Below are positions 1 through 7,419 of a stretch of DNA of 64,000 bases, piece by piece; within the stretch, counting starts at the first letter, position 1, and the number at the start of each line of letters is the position of its first letter. The DNA lies in assembly GCA_963787185.1 (NCBI GenBank), contig CAWBCC010000013.1, positions 248,001-312,000 of the forward strand. Reading direction: 5' to 3'. This DNA is from JAJXZP01 sp963787185 (GTDB lineage: Bacteria > Spirochaetota > Spirochaetia > Treponematales > Rectinemataceae). The notes beneath the pieces were generated by a model, which searched no databases, was not told the origin of the DNA, and worked only from the letters and a program-made list of their open reading frames with translations. The position numbers and the translations under genes were made by a program.

Positions 1-956
1 GCGCGGCAGAATCGCGGCAGCGCGGTCTTTTTCGCTTCGCCGAAGGCCCGCATGAAGGGGTCGGCCGCCAGTTCCGGGAGGCTCCTCTCGCGGAGACTCC
101 CGACGCGATGCGCGGCATCGACGAAGTGGTCGCAGGCGTAGAACGCGCCGTCGCGCTCGAGCACCGCGACGTCGCCGCAGGTTTCGCGGTGCACGCAGAG
201 CGCGTGCTCCGCGCCGTAGATGGGCCGCAGGGCCTCGTCGAAGCTCTGGACGACGATGCGTCCGACGTCGGAGGCGATCCAGCGGTCGAAGACGCGGCAG
301 AGAAAATCGCCGATCGCCTCGGGCCGGGCGGTGGCCTCGCTGACGGAGGCGCCTCCGCTACGCACCACGAGCGGAAGAAACTGGAGATACGTGGCGCCGA
401 CCGCCTTGAAGAAATCGTAGACGCGGTCGGGTTCTCCGACATTCGCCGAACTGAGGACGCAGAGAATATTGGTGAAAACGCTTCGTTCTTTCAGAAGGCC
501 GAAGGACTCGAGCACGCGCGCATGCGTCGGCTCTCCGTCGATCCCGCGCCTGTAGCGGTCGTGCATCTCGGCGGGACCGTCGAGGCTGAGGCCGACGGAA
601 AAGCCCTGCCGCGCCAGGAAGTCGGCCCACGCGGCATCGATCAGGATGCCGTTCGTCTGAAGACCGTTCGAGACCTTCCTTCCCGGCCGGCAGTGCTTTT
701 TCTGCAGGCGGACGATCGTTTCGAAGTACTCCATTCCGAGCAGCGTCGACTCCCCTCCGTGCCACTCGAAGTGGGTCACGGGCCCCGGCGAGGCCGCGAG
801 GCGTTGGGCGATGTAACGCTCCAGGAGCGCGGCATCCATGGGGCCGCCGCCGAGGAACTCGGTCTTGCCCACGTAGTAGCAGTAAAGGCAGCGCAGATTG
901 CAGCGCGGCCCCGCCGGCTTGGCCATGACGAGGCATTCCGGAGTGGAAGTCGCCAC
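1..956 (-). CDS. Anaerobic sulfatase maturase-like radical SAM/SPASM enzyme (3' end outside window)
   Basis: The leftward frame opens with a GTG at 954-956, 7 bases past the stop of the upstream gene; an ATG lies 10 codons further in. Residues 11-27 read MAKPAGPRCNLRCLYCY, giving the radical-SAM CxxxCxxC motif, followed by HFEWHGGEST and SLDGP, all typical of anaerobic sulfatase-maturating enzymes. Near the cut end, Cys residues in CVHRETCGD and FYACDHFV are the start of a SPASM Fe-S region. Family knowledge: these enzymes convert an active-site Cys or Ser of a sulfatase to formylglycine using SAM and 4Fe-4S clusters. No sulfatase is visible here. About 318 codons are inside the window and the C-terminus is missing. 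The tight spacing suggests co-transcription with the dienelactone hydrolase gene. Other SPASM peptide-modifying enzymes are possible. Confidence 0.85.
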   Translation of the reverse strand, partial: MATSTPECLVMAKPAGPRCNLRCLYCYYVGKTEFLGGGPMDAALLERYIAQRLAASPGPVTHFEWHGGESTLLGMEYFETIVRLQKKHCRPGRKVSNGLQTNGILIDAAWADFLARQGFSVGLSLDGPAEMHDRYRRGIDGEPTHARVLESFGLLKERSVFTNILCVLSSANVGEPDRVYDFFKAVGATYLQFLPLVVRSGGASVSEATARPEAIGDFLCRVFDRWIASDVGRIVVQSFDEALRPIYGAEHALCVHRETCGDVAVLERDGAFYACDHFVDAAHRVGSLRERSLPELAADPFMRAFGEAKKTALPRFCR

Positions 957-963
957 CGTTCTT

Positions 964-1782
964 CTAGCCCGCCGTCAAGGTCCGCACGAAAAAAGCCAGA
1001 AGACGCGCGAAGGCGTCTCTCGCCGCGCGGACATCGTAGGCTCCCCGCGTGTCGTTGAAGAACGAGTGGCTGGCTCCTTCGTAGATCTTGTGCTCGTAGC
1101 TTTGGCCGATCTCCTTCATTCCCTTTTCGAAGGCCGGAATGCCTGCGTTGACGCGCGCGTCCGTGCCGCCGTAGAAGGCGATCACGGGGCAGCGGATTTT
1201 CGCCATCTTCTCGGGGGCGGGCGTGTTGCCGTAGAACAGGGCCGCGCCGGAGATTTCCGGCTCCTCGCAGGCGAGCAGGGCCGACAGTCCGCCGCCCATG
1301 CAAAAGCCCACACAGGCCACGTTCTGGTCCCTGGTCTCGGGCCGTTCGTGCCTCAGGTACCGCACCGCCTCGCGCAGCGGGGCCGCGAAGGACTCCCGCT
1401 TCTCGCTCGACATGCCGAAGAGGCTGCCGAAGGTCTCGCTCACTCTGCCTCGCTCGTTCGCCGGCAGTTTCGCGAGCGCGGCCTCGCGCGCGCTCTGGTC
1501 TCCCCAGGCGGCGGGAGGCAGGCGGGACATGAAGGCCTGGATCTCGGCGATGCGTTCCCGGGTCAGGGGAGCCGGTCTCTCTCCGTGTTCGGAGAATATG
1601 TCCGGGGCGAGGGCCGCATAGCCCGCGGCGGCTATGCGCCGTGTCACATCCTCGATGTGCTCTTCGACTCCCCAAATTTCCTGGATGACGACGACCGCCG
1701 GCAGCGGCGTCGCCGCCCGCTCCGGCATCGCGAAGTACCCGATCCCGTTTCCGTAACGGACCCACTCGGTTTTCAAAGCCAT
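964..1782 (-). CDS. Dienelactone hydrolase family protein
   Basis: This 272-residue alpha/beta hydrolase carries the family's catalytic Cys in VGFCMGGG, the Asp in GGTDARVN and the His in GASHSFFND, in the right order and spacing. The N-terminal PAVVVIQEIWGVEEHI matches the conserved strand/oxyanion region, where Glu helps position the nucleophile. The start at 1780-1782 is chosen because AAAGGAGG (1788-1795) sits 5 bases upstream; a longer frame to 1851 lacks such a site. Family knowledge: members hydrolyse dienelactones or other esters and lactones in the cytoplasm; the substrate cannot be read from sequence. It is followed immediately by the radical-SAM gene, so the two may form an operon. 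Confidence 0.9.
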   Translation of the reverse strand: MALKTEWVRYGNGIGYFAMPERAATPLPAVVVIQEIWGVEEHIEDVTRRIAAAGYAALAPDIFSEHGERPAPLTRERIAEIQAFMSRLPPAAWGDQSAREAALAKLPANERGRVSETFGSLFGMSSEKRESFAAPLREAVRYLRHERPETRDQNVACVGFCMGGGLSALLACEEPEISGAALFYGNTPAPEKMAKIRCPVIAFYGGTDARVNAGIPAFEKGMKEIGQSYEHKIYEGASHSFFNDTRGAYDVRAARDAFARLLAFFVRTLTAG

Positions 1783-1896
1783 GAATGCCTCCTTTGCATG
1801 TTCGCCGGCGGCTGATCCGACCGCAGCCTGGTCATCGACCGACGGAGACATAGTAGCGCCAAATGGGACCGAGGAGGAAGTGTTTTTCCGAAGCGG

Positions 1897-1932
1897 CGGG
1901 CCTCGACGCGCGGGCCTCGACGCGCGGGCCTC
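1897..1932. repeat. 14-bp tandem repeat, 2.5 copies
   Basis: CGGGCCTCGACGCG occurs at 1897-1910 and 1911-1924 and continues as CGGGCCTC to 1932. The array abuts and includes part of the stop codon of the leftward cNMP-binding gene, so it lies in that gene's 3' untranslated region. No U-tract follows, so it is not an obvious terminator. Confidence 0.75.
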
Positions 1933-2467
1933 AGTCGTCCTTTTCGTTGAACAGATTGTCCACCATCGTATCGATTTCGTCCTGGCTGATGTCGGACTTG
2001 CGTTCGTAGGCGAGCTCCTCGTTGGCCAGCTTCAGTTTTCGCAGAAGACTGAAAATGATGGAGAGAAGAATCTTGTTGCCCGCTTCGGCGTGGCGCTTCA
2101 GGAATAGCACGAAATCCTTGCGGTGGATGCGAAGGACCGCCGCGGAGCTCAGCGCGGTCACGCTGGCCGTGCGCCTGATCCGGGTGAAGATGCCGGCTTC
2201 GCCGAACACGTCGCCCGGTCCGAGAGAATTGATATAAACTTCCTTGTTTTCCTTGCTTTCATGGACCGTGATGCTCACGGTGCCCTCGACTATTCCGTAG
2301 AAGTAGGGGCTGATGCCTCCCTCCTCGACTATGATCTCGCCTTCCTCGATGCGCAGTATGTCCGATACGGAGAGAAGGTCGACCAGCTCGCCGTCGGTGA
2401 GAAACCTGAACGAGACGATTCTTCGAACCGGCTCTACGAGCTGCATCTTCTCTGCGAAAGCGATCAT
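1931..2467 (-). CDS. Cyclic nucleotide-binding domain protein
   Basis: About 178 residues containing one cNMP-binding domain (roughly residues 10-130). The landmarks are GEIIVEEGG, YFYGIVEGTVSI, the phosphate-binding-cassette-like PGDVFGEAGIFTRIRRTASVTA, and VLRIHRKDF. The conserved Glu of FGE is present and the Arg is represented by RRTASV. No DNA-binding winged helix follows; the C-terminal 45 residues are helical and acidic, so this is not a CRP-type regulator. The start at 2465-2467 has GGAGG 5 bases upstream. Likely a small cytoplasmic sensor or regulatory subunit that binds cAMP or a related nucleotide. Partner unknown. Confidence 0.85.
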   Translation of the reverse strand: MIAFAEKMQLVEPVRRIVSFRFLTDGELVDLLSVSDILRIEEGEIIVEEGGISPYFYGIVEGTVSITVHESKENKEVYINSLGPGDVFGEAGIFTRIRRTASVTALSSAAVLRIHRKDFVLFLKRHAEAGNKILLSIIFSLLRKLKLANEELAYERKSDISQDEIDTMVDNLFNEKDD

Positions 2468-2569
2468 GGATGCCTCCATCTCGAATGTCGAAGCGGATTT
2501 CAATGCCGACCGATCCTTGGATCGACCCAAAGCCGTCGCATATCAATCGTAGTGCCTCCGAGTCGGGTG

Positions 2570-3046
2570 TCAAGAAGATTTCTCCCTTCCCAGCTTCGCG
2601 ATCTCGGATTTGGTCAGCTCTATCGAGGCCTCGTGATACCGGACCAGGAACTCGAGCTTCTCCGTGGAGTATGCTTCCAGCAGTTTCTCGAAGGCCGCCC
2701 CCATCGAGGCGTACACATTGCCGGCTCCCTCGAGCGCCTCGAGGTCGACGACGACCACCACTTTCCGTCGGTCCTCCGCGTCGGCCGTCCGCTTGGCGAT
2801 ATTCCTCCGTTCCAGCCGGTCGATGACATTCGTGATCGCGCCTGTCGTGAGATTGAGCCGCCGCGAGAGCTGCCCGGCGGTCAGGGGCCCATCGTGCAGC
2901 AATATCGAAATCGTCTTCATGTCGGTTATGCCCAGACCGTATTTGGCCGCGGCGACCTGGTGGAACAGGGCGGTTTCCGTGCTGGCTACCTCGCCCAGAT
3001 ATTGAAGTCGGCTCAAGAGGGCCTTTCTCTTGTTGCTCTCGCCCAT
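2570..3046 (-). CDS. MarR family transcriptional regulator
   Basis: 158 residues with the MarR winged-helix layout: an N-terminal dimerisation helix, then the helix-turn-helix PLTAGQLSRRLNLTTGAITN, recognition region VIDRLERRNIAKR and the wing DAEDRRKVVVVV. It is divergent from the methyltransferase gene. A perfect 8-bp inverted repeat in the shared upstream region (3079-3095) is a likely operator. MarR proteins usually repress their own gene and the divergent neighbour until a small aromatic or other ligand binds; the ligand is unknown. The C-terminal 40 residues are helical, as expected for the dimer interface. Confidence 0.9.
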   Translation of the reverse strand: MGESNKRKALLSRLQYLGEVASTETALFHQVAAAKYGLGITDMKTISILLHDGPLTAGQLSRRLNLTTGAITNVIDRLERRNIAKRTADAEDRRKVVVVVDLEALEGAGNVYASMGAAFEKLLEAYSTEKLEFLVRYHEASIELTKSEIAKLGREKSS

Positions 3047-3078
3047 ACCGGTTCCCTCGGTGCAGCTTGACTATTTAT

Positions 3079-3095
3079 ATCTTAATGATTAAGAT
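3079..3095. promoter_or_regulatory. Candidate MarR operator (perfect inverted repeat)
   Basis: ATCTTAAT at 3079-3086 is the exact reverse complement of ATTAAGAT at 3088-3095, with a 1-base spacer. It lies 33 bases upstream of the marR-type start and ahead of the divergent methyltransferase gene. Size, symmetry and location fit an autoregulatory MarR site. No binding evidence. Confidence 0.6.
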
Positions 3096-3201
3096 AATCA
3101 AGTACAAAGTCATTATGCCGCCGATCAGCGGACTGCGCAAGGCAAGATTCACCGAGGCGTGGGTCGATTCCCGGGATCGAGGCGAGAAGGAGAGCATCGA
3201 G

Positions 3202-3882
3202 GTGGCGACCGAGAATGCGGGCGTGAAGAGTCGGAAGGGTTACAAAGGCATCTCGATGGAAGGGTTCATCGCGACCTGGTATGCCCGGACGACCCGATCG
3301 CGCATCGAGGAGCAGCGCGCGATAGCGCTGGATATCGCCGCGCGCGTTCCGCAGGGCGGCCGGGTGCTGGAAGTCGCACCCGGGCCGGGTTACCTGTCCA
3401 TCGAGCTTGCCAAGCTGGGCACGTGCAAAGGCTCGGGGCTGGACATCAGCCGGACCTTCGTCGACATCGAAAAGCGAAACGCGGAGGAAGCCGGCGTCCG
3501 GATCGATTTCCGACACGGCGATGCCACGGAAATGCCCTTCGACGACGACACCTTCGATTTTGCGGTCTGCGTGGCCGCTTTCAAGAACTTCACGCAGCCG
3601 CGGCGCGTGATCGACGAGTTCCATCGGGTGCTGAGGCTCGGAGGGACGGCGCTGATCTTCGATCTGCGGCGCGACGCCTCAGCCGAGGGCATCGCGGCGG
3701 AAATCGACGGGATGAAGCTGAGTCCCGTGAATGCGTTCCTCACCAGGGCGGCATTCCGATACTTCCTGTTGAGGAACGCCTACACCCAAGCCGAGATCGA
3801 AACCCTGGTCGCGCGGACGAAATTCGAGCGCTGCGCCGTCAAATGCAATAACATCGGGATGGAGATCACGCTCGTGAAGTGA
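3202..3882 (+). CDS. SAM-dependent methyltransferase (class I)
   Basis: Rossmann methyltransferase with motif I VLEVAPGPGYLSIELAK, an acidic residue after the second strand (GLDIS), motif II-like GDATEMPFDDDTFDFAVC and post-motif VLRLGGTALIFDL. This layout is shared with the UbiE/Methyltransf_11 family. The start is uncertain: GTG at 3202 has AAGGAG 9 bases upstream; TTG at 3067 would overlap the operator and ATG at 3256 would give a shorter protein. About 226 residues from 3202. It is divergent from, and probably controlled by, the adjacent MarR protein, suggesting a role in modification of, or resistance to, a small molecule. The substrate is not predictable. Confidence 0.8.
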   Translation: MATENAGVKSRKGYKGISMEGFIATWYARTTRSRIEEQRAIALDIAARVPQGGRVLEVAPGPGYLSIELAKLGTCKGSGLDISRTFVDIEKRNAEEAGVRIDFRHGDATEMPFDDDTFDFAVCVAAFKNFTQPRRVIDEFHRVLRLGGTALIFDLRRDASAEGIAAEIDGMKLSPVNAFLTRAAFRYFLLRNAYTQAEIETLVARTKFERCAVKCNNIGMEITLVK

Positions 3883-4136
3883 TCGAAAAAGTCTCGATGG
3901 GCAGGTCGAATCGTATTTTTTCGGTGTCGGCCGTGTGAGCGAGCAACCATATCATCCAGAAGGCGAACACGGCCGCTCTCATACGCAGCGATTGCTTCGC
4001 GGGACAGGCCGACCTTTTCGGCCGGCCGGGCTTGGGAGAAGCCTCTTTTGACCCTGAACAGCTTTATTCTTGAACCGATCTGACCAACGTCATTTGAGAC
4101 ATCTTGGGGCGACGGATTTTTGCGCGGCTGCGGCAT
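3780..4136 (-). pseudogene. XRE-type helix-turn-helix protein, C-terminal part degenerate
   Basis: Residues 20-58 form a good XRE DNA-binding domain: IGSRIKLFRVKRGFSQ, AEKVGLSREAIAAYESGR. After VRLLDDMVAR the frame becomes Arg/His-rich and runs back into the 3' end of the convergent methyltransferase gene, ending inside it. XRE proteins normally continue with a short helix, so the tail looks frameshifted or worn. It may still encode a small DNA-binding protein. A degenerate remnant is the more likely reading. Confidence 0.5.
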
Positions 4137-4262
4137 GAATCAAGAATACAATGGGGCTTGACGATTAGTTACTACAAATACCATAGTAGAAGCTGTAAAA
4201 GGTACTTGACGGGGTTTCCTGCCAAGGCAAAAGGAGCGCCCGCCCTCCTTATCTATTTGGAC

Positions 4263-4294
4263 AAAAAAAACCTCCTACTGGGGGCAGTAGGAGG
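4263..4294 (-). terminator. Rho-independent terminator
   Basis: On the minus strand a 10-bp perfect stem (CCTCCTACTG / CAGTAGGAGG, 4271-4280 and 4285-4294) with a 4-base loop is followed by eight T residues (4263-4270). It should end leftward transcription from the small secreted-protein gene starting at 4908. Confidence 0.85.
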
Positions 4295-4420
4295 CATGGT
4301 GCGGGAGAGGTCTCTGCTCGAAAGGCACTCTTTTGCAGACCTTACGGCAGTGCCGGCAAAATCAGTCGAGCACCCAAATCTTCCCGCATCGGCATAGGTA
4401 CGTCTTGCCGGGCGCACGGC

Positions 4421-4459
4421 AAAAGAGCGACCTCGGTCTTTCGACGAAGCCGCTCTTTT
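4421..4459. terminator. Possible bidirectional hairpin terminator
   Basis: AAAAGAGCG (4421-4429) and CGCTCTTTT (4451-4459) form a perfect 9-bp stem around a 21-base loop, 84 bases past the stop of the leftward secreted-protein gene. The T-tail is only four bases, so termination strength is doubtful. Confidence 0.4.
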
Positions 4460-4542
4460 CTGATCTGCCTCATTTCAGCAGTTACCAGTTTTTTGTGTTC
4501 GCACTAATTCCGTGCGGTTCAGAGTCTCGATGCCGGACACGC

Positions 4543-4908
4543 TTACGGCCGTCTTCCCTGAGAGATGCTCAACACCGGCATCGGTGCCTCGGAGGACGCA
4601 GCCGCGGTGTCGTTGGACGCGGACATAGCGTCGCCGGATACGCCGGTGGTGTCGCCGGACACACCCGTAGTGTCCCCGGGCACGCTCATGGTACCGCTGG
4701 ACACGTTATTGGTGGTTCCGGGTATCGGCCTACCCTCATAGATACCCGTCATGGTCACCGACGGTACACTGGACAAGCCAGTAGCATCATCGGATGTGTT
4801 GTTATACATAGGCCCGGTGTCCGGCTTTCCCATTCCGAATACCATCGAGGCCCCGCCAAGCACCATGGCAGCTGCCATAGTGACAATAAAAGCATTACGA
4901 AATCTCAT
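4543..4908 (-). CDS. Small exported Thr/Ser/Gly-rich repeat protein
   Basis: 121 residues. The start at 4906-4908 has GGGAGGTG five bases upstream. Residues 1-25 (MRFRNAFIVTMAAAMVLGGA) are a clear signal peptide: basic start, hydrophobic core and small residues. The mature part is low-complexity and acidic, with repeated units (PGDTTGVSGDTTGVSGD) that are also visible as an imperfect DNA repeat near 4620-4690. No Cys suggests no lipoprotein anchoring. Function unknown; a periplasmic or surface protein is likely. It is a monocistronic leftward unit ended by the strong terminator at 4263-4294. Confidence 0.65.
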   Translation of the reverse strand: MRFRNAFIVTMAAAMVLGGASMVFGMGKPDTGPMYNNTSDDATGLSSVPSVTMTGIYEGRPIPGTTNNVSSGTMSVPGDTTGVSGDTTGVSGDAMSASNDTAAASSEAPMPVLSISQGRRP

Positions 4909-4934
4909 GACACCTCCCACAAAGGATGGATAAC

Positions 4935-4982
4935 TAAGATGAAAATAGTAAAACTAAGTTTTTTAGTCATCTTAATTTTTTC
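4935..4982 (+). terminator. Hairpin followed by T-run upstream of the secreted-protein gene
   Basis: TAAGATGA (4935-4942) pairs with TCATCTTA (4967-4974), with an inner AAAAC/GTTTT pairing. It is followed on the plus strand by ATTTTTTCTT. The region is AT-rich. It could end rightward transcription or be a regulatory structure in the promoter region of the leftward gene at 4908. Confidence 0.4.
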
Positions 4983-5120
4983 TTACGACAATGTGAGACG
5001 CCTCCATTATGTGCTGGATATTTCTGGGCCTACTACCATATCGCCCGAGCCATGGATGGCGAAGGACGATACTATTTCCTTAATTATTTAATCTATATAC
5101 ATTTAGACATTAATTTGTAA

Positions 5121-5258
5121 AAGTCTATTTTTAAAAAACCATTGATCTTATCACCTTTTGACCTTTATCGAAAGCTTGATGAAGCACATCAACAAATAGT
5201 TTCTGGTGCAAAAGGGAAAGCAGCTAAAAAGGTTATTCAGGATATCATGATCTCATGA
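5121..5258 (+). pseudogene. Antitoxin fragment upstream of a ParE-like toxin
   Basis: The frame from 5121 to the TGA at 5256-5258 reads KPLILSPFDLYRKLDEA and ends GKAAKKVIQDIMIS. The LSPFDLYRKLDEAH stretch resembles the C-terminal toxin-binding part of Phd/prevent-host-death-like antitoxins. There is no ATG and an in-frame stop precedes it, so the N-terminal DNA-binding part is missing. It ends 10 bases before the toxin ATG, the usual antitoxin-toxin spacing. Base composition is far more AT-rich than the surrounding genes, indicating transfer. Confidence 0.5.
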
Positions 5259-5268
5259 AGAAAACCAA

Positions 5269-5562
5269 ATGCACTGTCTCATTTTTCCTAAAGCCGAAGT
5301 GGACATACAAGAAACGAAAATCTACTTCGAAAAAGTCTTGTAAACCTCAGTAAAGCCACTTCTAGAAAAGTTCATCGAAAAGATCGACCAACTCGAACCG
5401 AACCCTTTCATCTTCCCATTGCTCAAGGATCCATATCTTCAGCAGTTGGGCTATCGTAGGATTCCCAAAGACAACTTCCTTGTCTTCTATATTATCAATG
5501 AGAAAGAAGTCCCAATCCATCGTTTCTTATACGGTAGACGCAATTACCAATCATTATTCTAA
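5269..5562 (+). pseudogene. RelE/ParE family toxin with an internal stop codon
   Basis: From ATG 5269 the frame reads MHCLIFPKAEVDIQETKIYFEKVL, then TAA at 5341-5343. In the same frame it continues as TSVKPLLEKFIEKIDQLE and later GYRRIPKDNFLVFYIINEKE and HRFLYGRRNYQSLF to the TAA at 5560-5562. Both halves match the ParE/RelE fold (helix pair, then the RxFPY-like strand region and the C-terminal RxYGRRNY-like segment). One nonsense codon is the only defect, so inactivation is recent or the codon is read through. The paired antitoxin fragment is also defective. Confidence 0.65.
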
Positions 5563-5615
5563 GGTACTGGCAAAATCCATGGCAAACGGTTCATATGACG
5601 GGATATTTCCAATCA

Positions 5616-5849
5616 TTAAGGCCTGATATCCAATTCACCAATCAGCTGAAGATACAAACCTTCTACTTTCCTTCTTGCCCATTCCGTCCGCCTTAGAAAC
5701 TTTAAACTGGATTTGATACTTGGATCATTATGAAAACACTTTACTTGGATCCTACTGTACATTCCATCCCATCCGTAGTAGTCAACAAGGTATTGAAGAA
5801 TGAATTGAAGAGTCTTTCCATGTAGGAGATTATTGGGCTGTTCATCCAT
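5616..5849 (-). CDS. VF530 family (DUF2132) small DNA-binding-like protein
   Basis: 77 residues matching the VF530/DUF2132 family along its whole length: QPNNLLHGKTLQFILQYLV, YYGWDGM, then CFHNDPSIKSSLKFLRRT and EWARRKVEGLY. Family knowledge: a structure of a Vibrio member shows a helical fold proposed to bind DNA; the cellular role is unknown. It starts 2 bases after the YwbE-like stop, so the two are translated from one message. AT-rich relative to the core genes around it. Confidence 0.85.
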   Translation of the reverse strand: MDEQPNNLLHGKTLQFILQYLVDYYGWDGMYSRIQVKCFHNDPSIKSSLKFLRRTEWARRKVEGLYLQLIGELDIRP

Positions 5850-5851
5850 GC

Positions 5852-6043
5852 CTAAACAATCTCCATCACTCTTCCGACATCTCCACTTTCCAACCTCACT
5901 TTTATTCCATGAGGATGATTCGGTGAGTTTGTCAAAATATCTTGTACAATTCCTTCTGTTAGAATGCCAGTAATCTGGTCTTTTTTGAGTACAATCCTTA
6001 CTTTAATCCCTGGTTTAATGTTTGCTCTCTCTTTTCCATTCAT
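5852..6043 (-). CDS. ywbE: YwbE family protein (DUF2196)
   Basis: 63 residues with the complete YwbE signature: NIKPGIKVRIVLKKDQITG, LTEGIVQDILTNSPNHPHG, IKVRLESGDVGRV. This is a small beta-rich domain of unknown function widespread in bacteria. The start at 6041-6043 is preceded by AAGGGGAATATGC. First gene of a two-gene leftward unit with the VF530 gene. Confidence 0.9.
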   Translation of the reverse strand: MNGKERANIKPGIKVRIVLKKDQITGILTEGIVQDILTNSPNHPHGIKVRLESGDVGRVMEIV

Positions 6044-6080
6044 GCATATTCCCCTTCCAAGGTCTCATGGTCCTAAAGCA

Positions 6081-6109
6081 AGTATAGTCAGTTTCGCAAT
6101 TACTAAATC
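6081..6109 (-). promoter_or_regulatory. Weak sigma-70-type promoter candidate for ywbE
   Basis: On the minus strand TATACT (6081-6086) is a near-consensus -10 hexamer. The hexamer 17 bases upstream is GATTTA, a poor -35. A start near 6074 would leave a 30-base leader before ywbE. Confidence 0.3.
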
Positions 6110-6186
6110 ATATGGCGCCCGACGGCGAGGTTTGGGCGAGCGAGGATGTGGCTCGGCTTTCACCCCCGATCCCCAAGCCCCACAAT

Positions 6187-7062
6187 TCAACGCAGATTCT
6201 TCTCAAACCAGTGGTGGGCGTAGGGCTCGCTGTTGAAAGGATCCACCTCCCGGTAACCAGAGTTTCTGTACAGTCCCTGTGCCTCGATTAGTGCCTTATT
6301 TGTCTCGAGCCGTAGCAACGGCAGCCCCCGCTGCCGGGCGAGATCCTCGAGGAACTGCAGGATTTTTCGGCCCAGACCGAGCCCACGTTCCGAGGGAGAG
6401 ACCCACATCCGCTTGATTTCGCCGAAGTCGGGGTGGCATTTCAGTGCCCCACAGCCCACAGCCTCGCCGAACAGATCGGCAATGGCGAGATAGCCATCGG
6501 GCGGCGTCAATTCCTTTTCCGTGGCAGAATTGCTGATCTCCGGATTGAAGCCGCCCTCAAAGCGCGCATCAAGGTCGGCAAAGTAGTGAGCGATGCAGTC
6601 CTGCGCCCGCCTGCCCGATGGCTCCTCGACCGCAATCGTGATGGAGGTCACCCGTAAAAGTTGCTCGACGGTGCCCATCGCCTCGGTCAGCAGGTGCCGC
6701 TGCTTTTCGCTCAGATGGTCGAGCATCGAAGAGGCGATCTCGTCGGAGAGGCGGTTGAGGGTCTCAAGCTCCCCCTGGCCGGCCACGGTCAGACGCGCGA
6801 AGCGAACACGGGCGTCGCACGTCGAACGATCGACCTGGACCAGTTTCTCCGCTTCGAGGGACCTCAATAAGCGGCTCGCGTATCCCGAGTCCAGCTCAAG
6901 GCGCCGGCGCAGATCCCGGACATCGATCCCCGACAAACCGATCTCGAACAGGACCCGCGAGGCGCCGATCGAGCGGTTTCTACCGAGGAAATGGTCTTCG
7001 AGCACGCCGAGGCGGCGCGTGACGGTGCGGTTGAATCGCCGAATCTGAGCTATCTCATCCAT
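6187..7062 (-). CDS. MarR-type helix-turn-helix / GNAT N-acetyltransferase fusion
   Basis: 291 residues from the ATG at 7060-7062. The N-terminal half is a MarR winged helix: SRVLFEIGLSGIDVRDLRRRLELDSGYASRLLRSLEAEKLV, wing CDARVRFARLT. The C-terminal half is a GNAT domain with motif A IKRMWVSPSERGLGLGRKILQFLEDLAR (the acetyl-CoA loop RGLGLG) and motif B LRLETNKALIEAQGLYRNSGY. Two-domain proteins of this kind are annotated as bifunctional regulators/acetyltransferases; the acetyl acceptor is unknown. The start codon lies at the edge of an inverted repeat (7061-7086), so autoregulation is likely. Confidence 0.88.
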   Translation of the reverse strand: MDEIAQIRRFNRTVTRRLGVLEDHFLGRNRSIGASRVLFEIGLSGIDVRDLRRRLELDSGYASRLLRSLEAEKLVQVDRSTCDARVRFARLTVAGQGELETLNRLSDEIASSMLDHLSEKQRHLLTEAMGTVEQLLRVTSITIAVEEPSGRRAQDCIAHYFADLDARFEGGFNPEISNSATEKELTPPDGYLAIADLFGEAVGCGALKCHPDFGEIKRMWVSPSERGLGLGRKILQFLEDLARQRGLPLLRLETNKALIEAQGLYRNSGYREVDPFNSEPYAHHWFEKNLR

Positions 7063-7086
7063 ATTTCTGACAATAGTCAGAGATAT
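7061..7086. promoter_or_regulatory. Candidate autoregulatory operator of the MarR-GNAT gene
   Basis: TCTGAC (7066-7071) and GTCAGA (7076-7081) are perfect inverted repeats with a 4-base spacer, extended by near-symmetric ATAT/GATAT flanks. The site overlaps the start codon, as expected for a self-repressing MarR protein. Confidence 0.5.
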
Positions 7087-7098
7087 GGATGAAATCAA

Positions 7099-7419
7099 GT
7101 GCCGTTGAGAGATTTCTCGCCGACGGCTCTTACCCTCTGCTCAGAGTCCGCCGCCGGACAGCTCGCGGAAAGCAAGTATTTTAATTTCCACTACCAGGTC
7201 TAAATCCTTCGCCTTTAGGCGAAAAGCTTTAGCAGGCAAAATGGAGAAGGGTAGTGTAAGATAGGGTATGTGTCGCGGACCGGAGTGTTTTCCTCTCCTC
7301 CCGAAGTCTTTTATCATGAGTTATTACCAAATATTGTATTAGTCCCGAGCTGGTCGAGTTGGAAATCAAAGTGGGTTCAATAGGACTCCCAAGATATTAT
7401 GCCTTCGTCTTTGCGTTGA
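7099..7419. other. Intergenic, no gene seen
   Basis: No reading frame with family resemblance. A short hairpin (TTCGCC/GGCGAA near 7209-7224) lacks a U-tract. The right part may be decayed N-terminal sequence of the integrase fragment that follows. Confidence 0.6.

Noticed and set aside
4104..4397. 97-codon plus-strand frame across the terminator
   Set aside because: It spans a strong minus-strand terminator and has no coding signature.
7209..7224. Terminator near the integrase fragment
   Set aside because: The 6-bp stem has no following U-tract on either strand.
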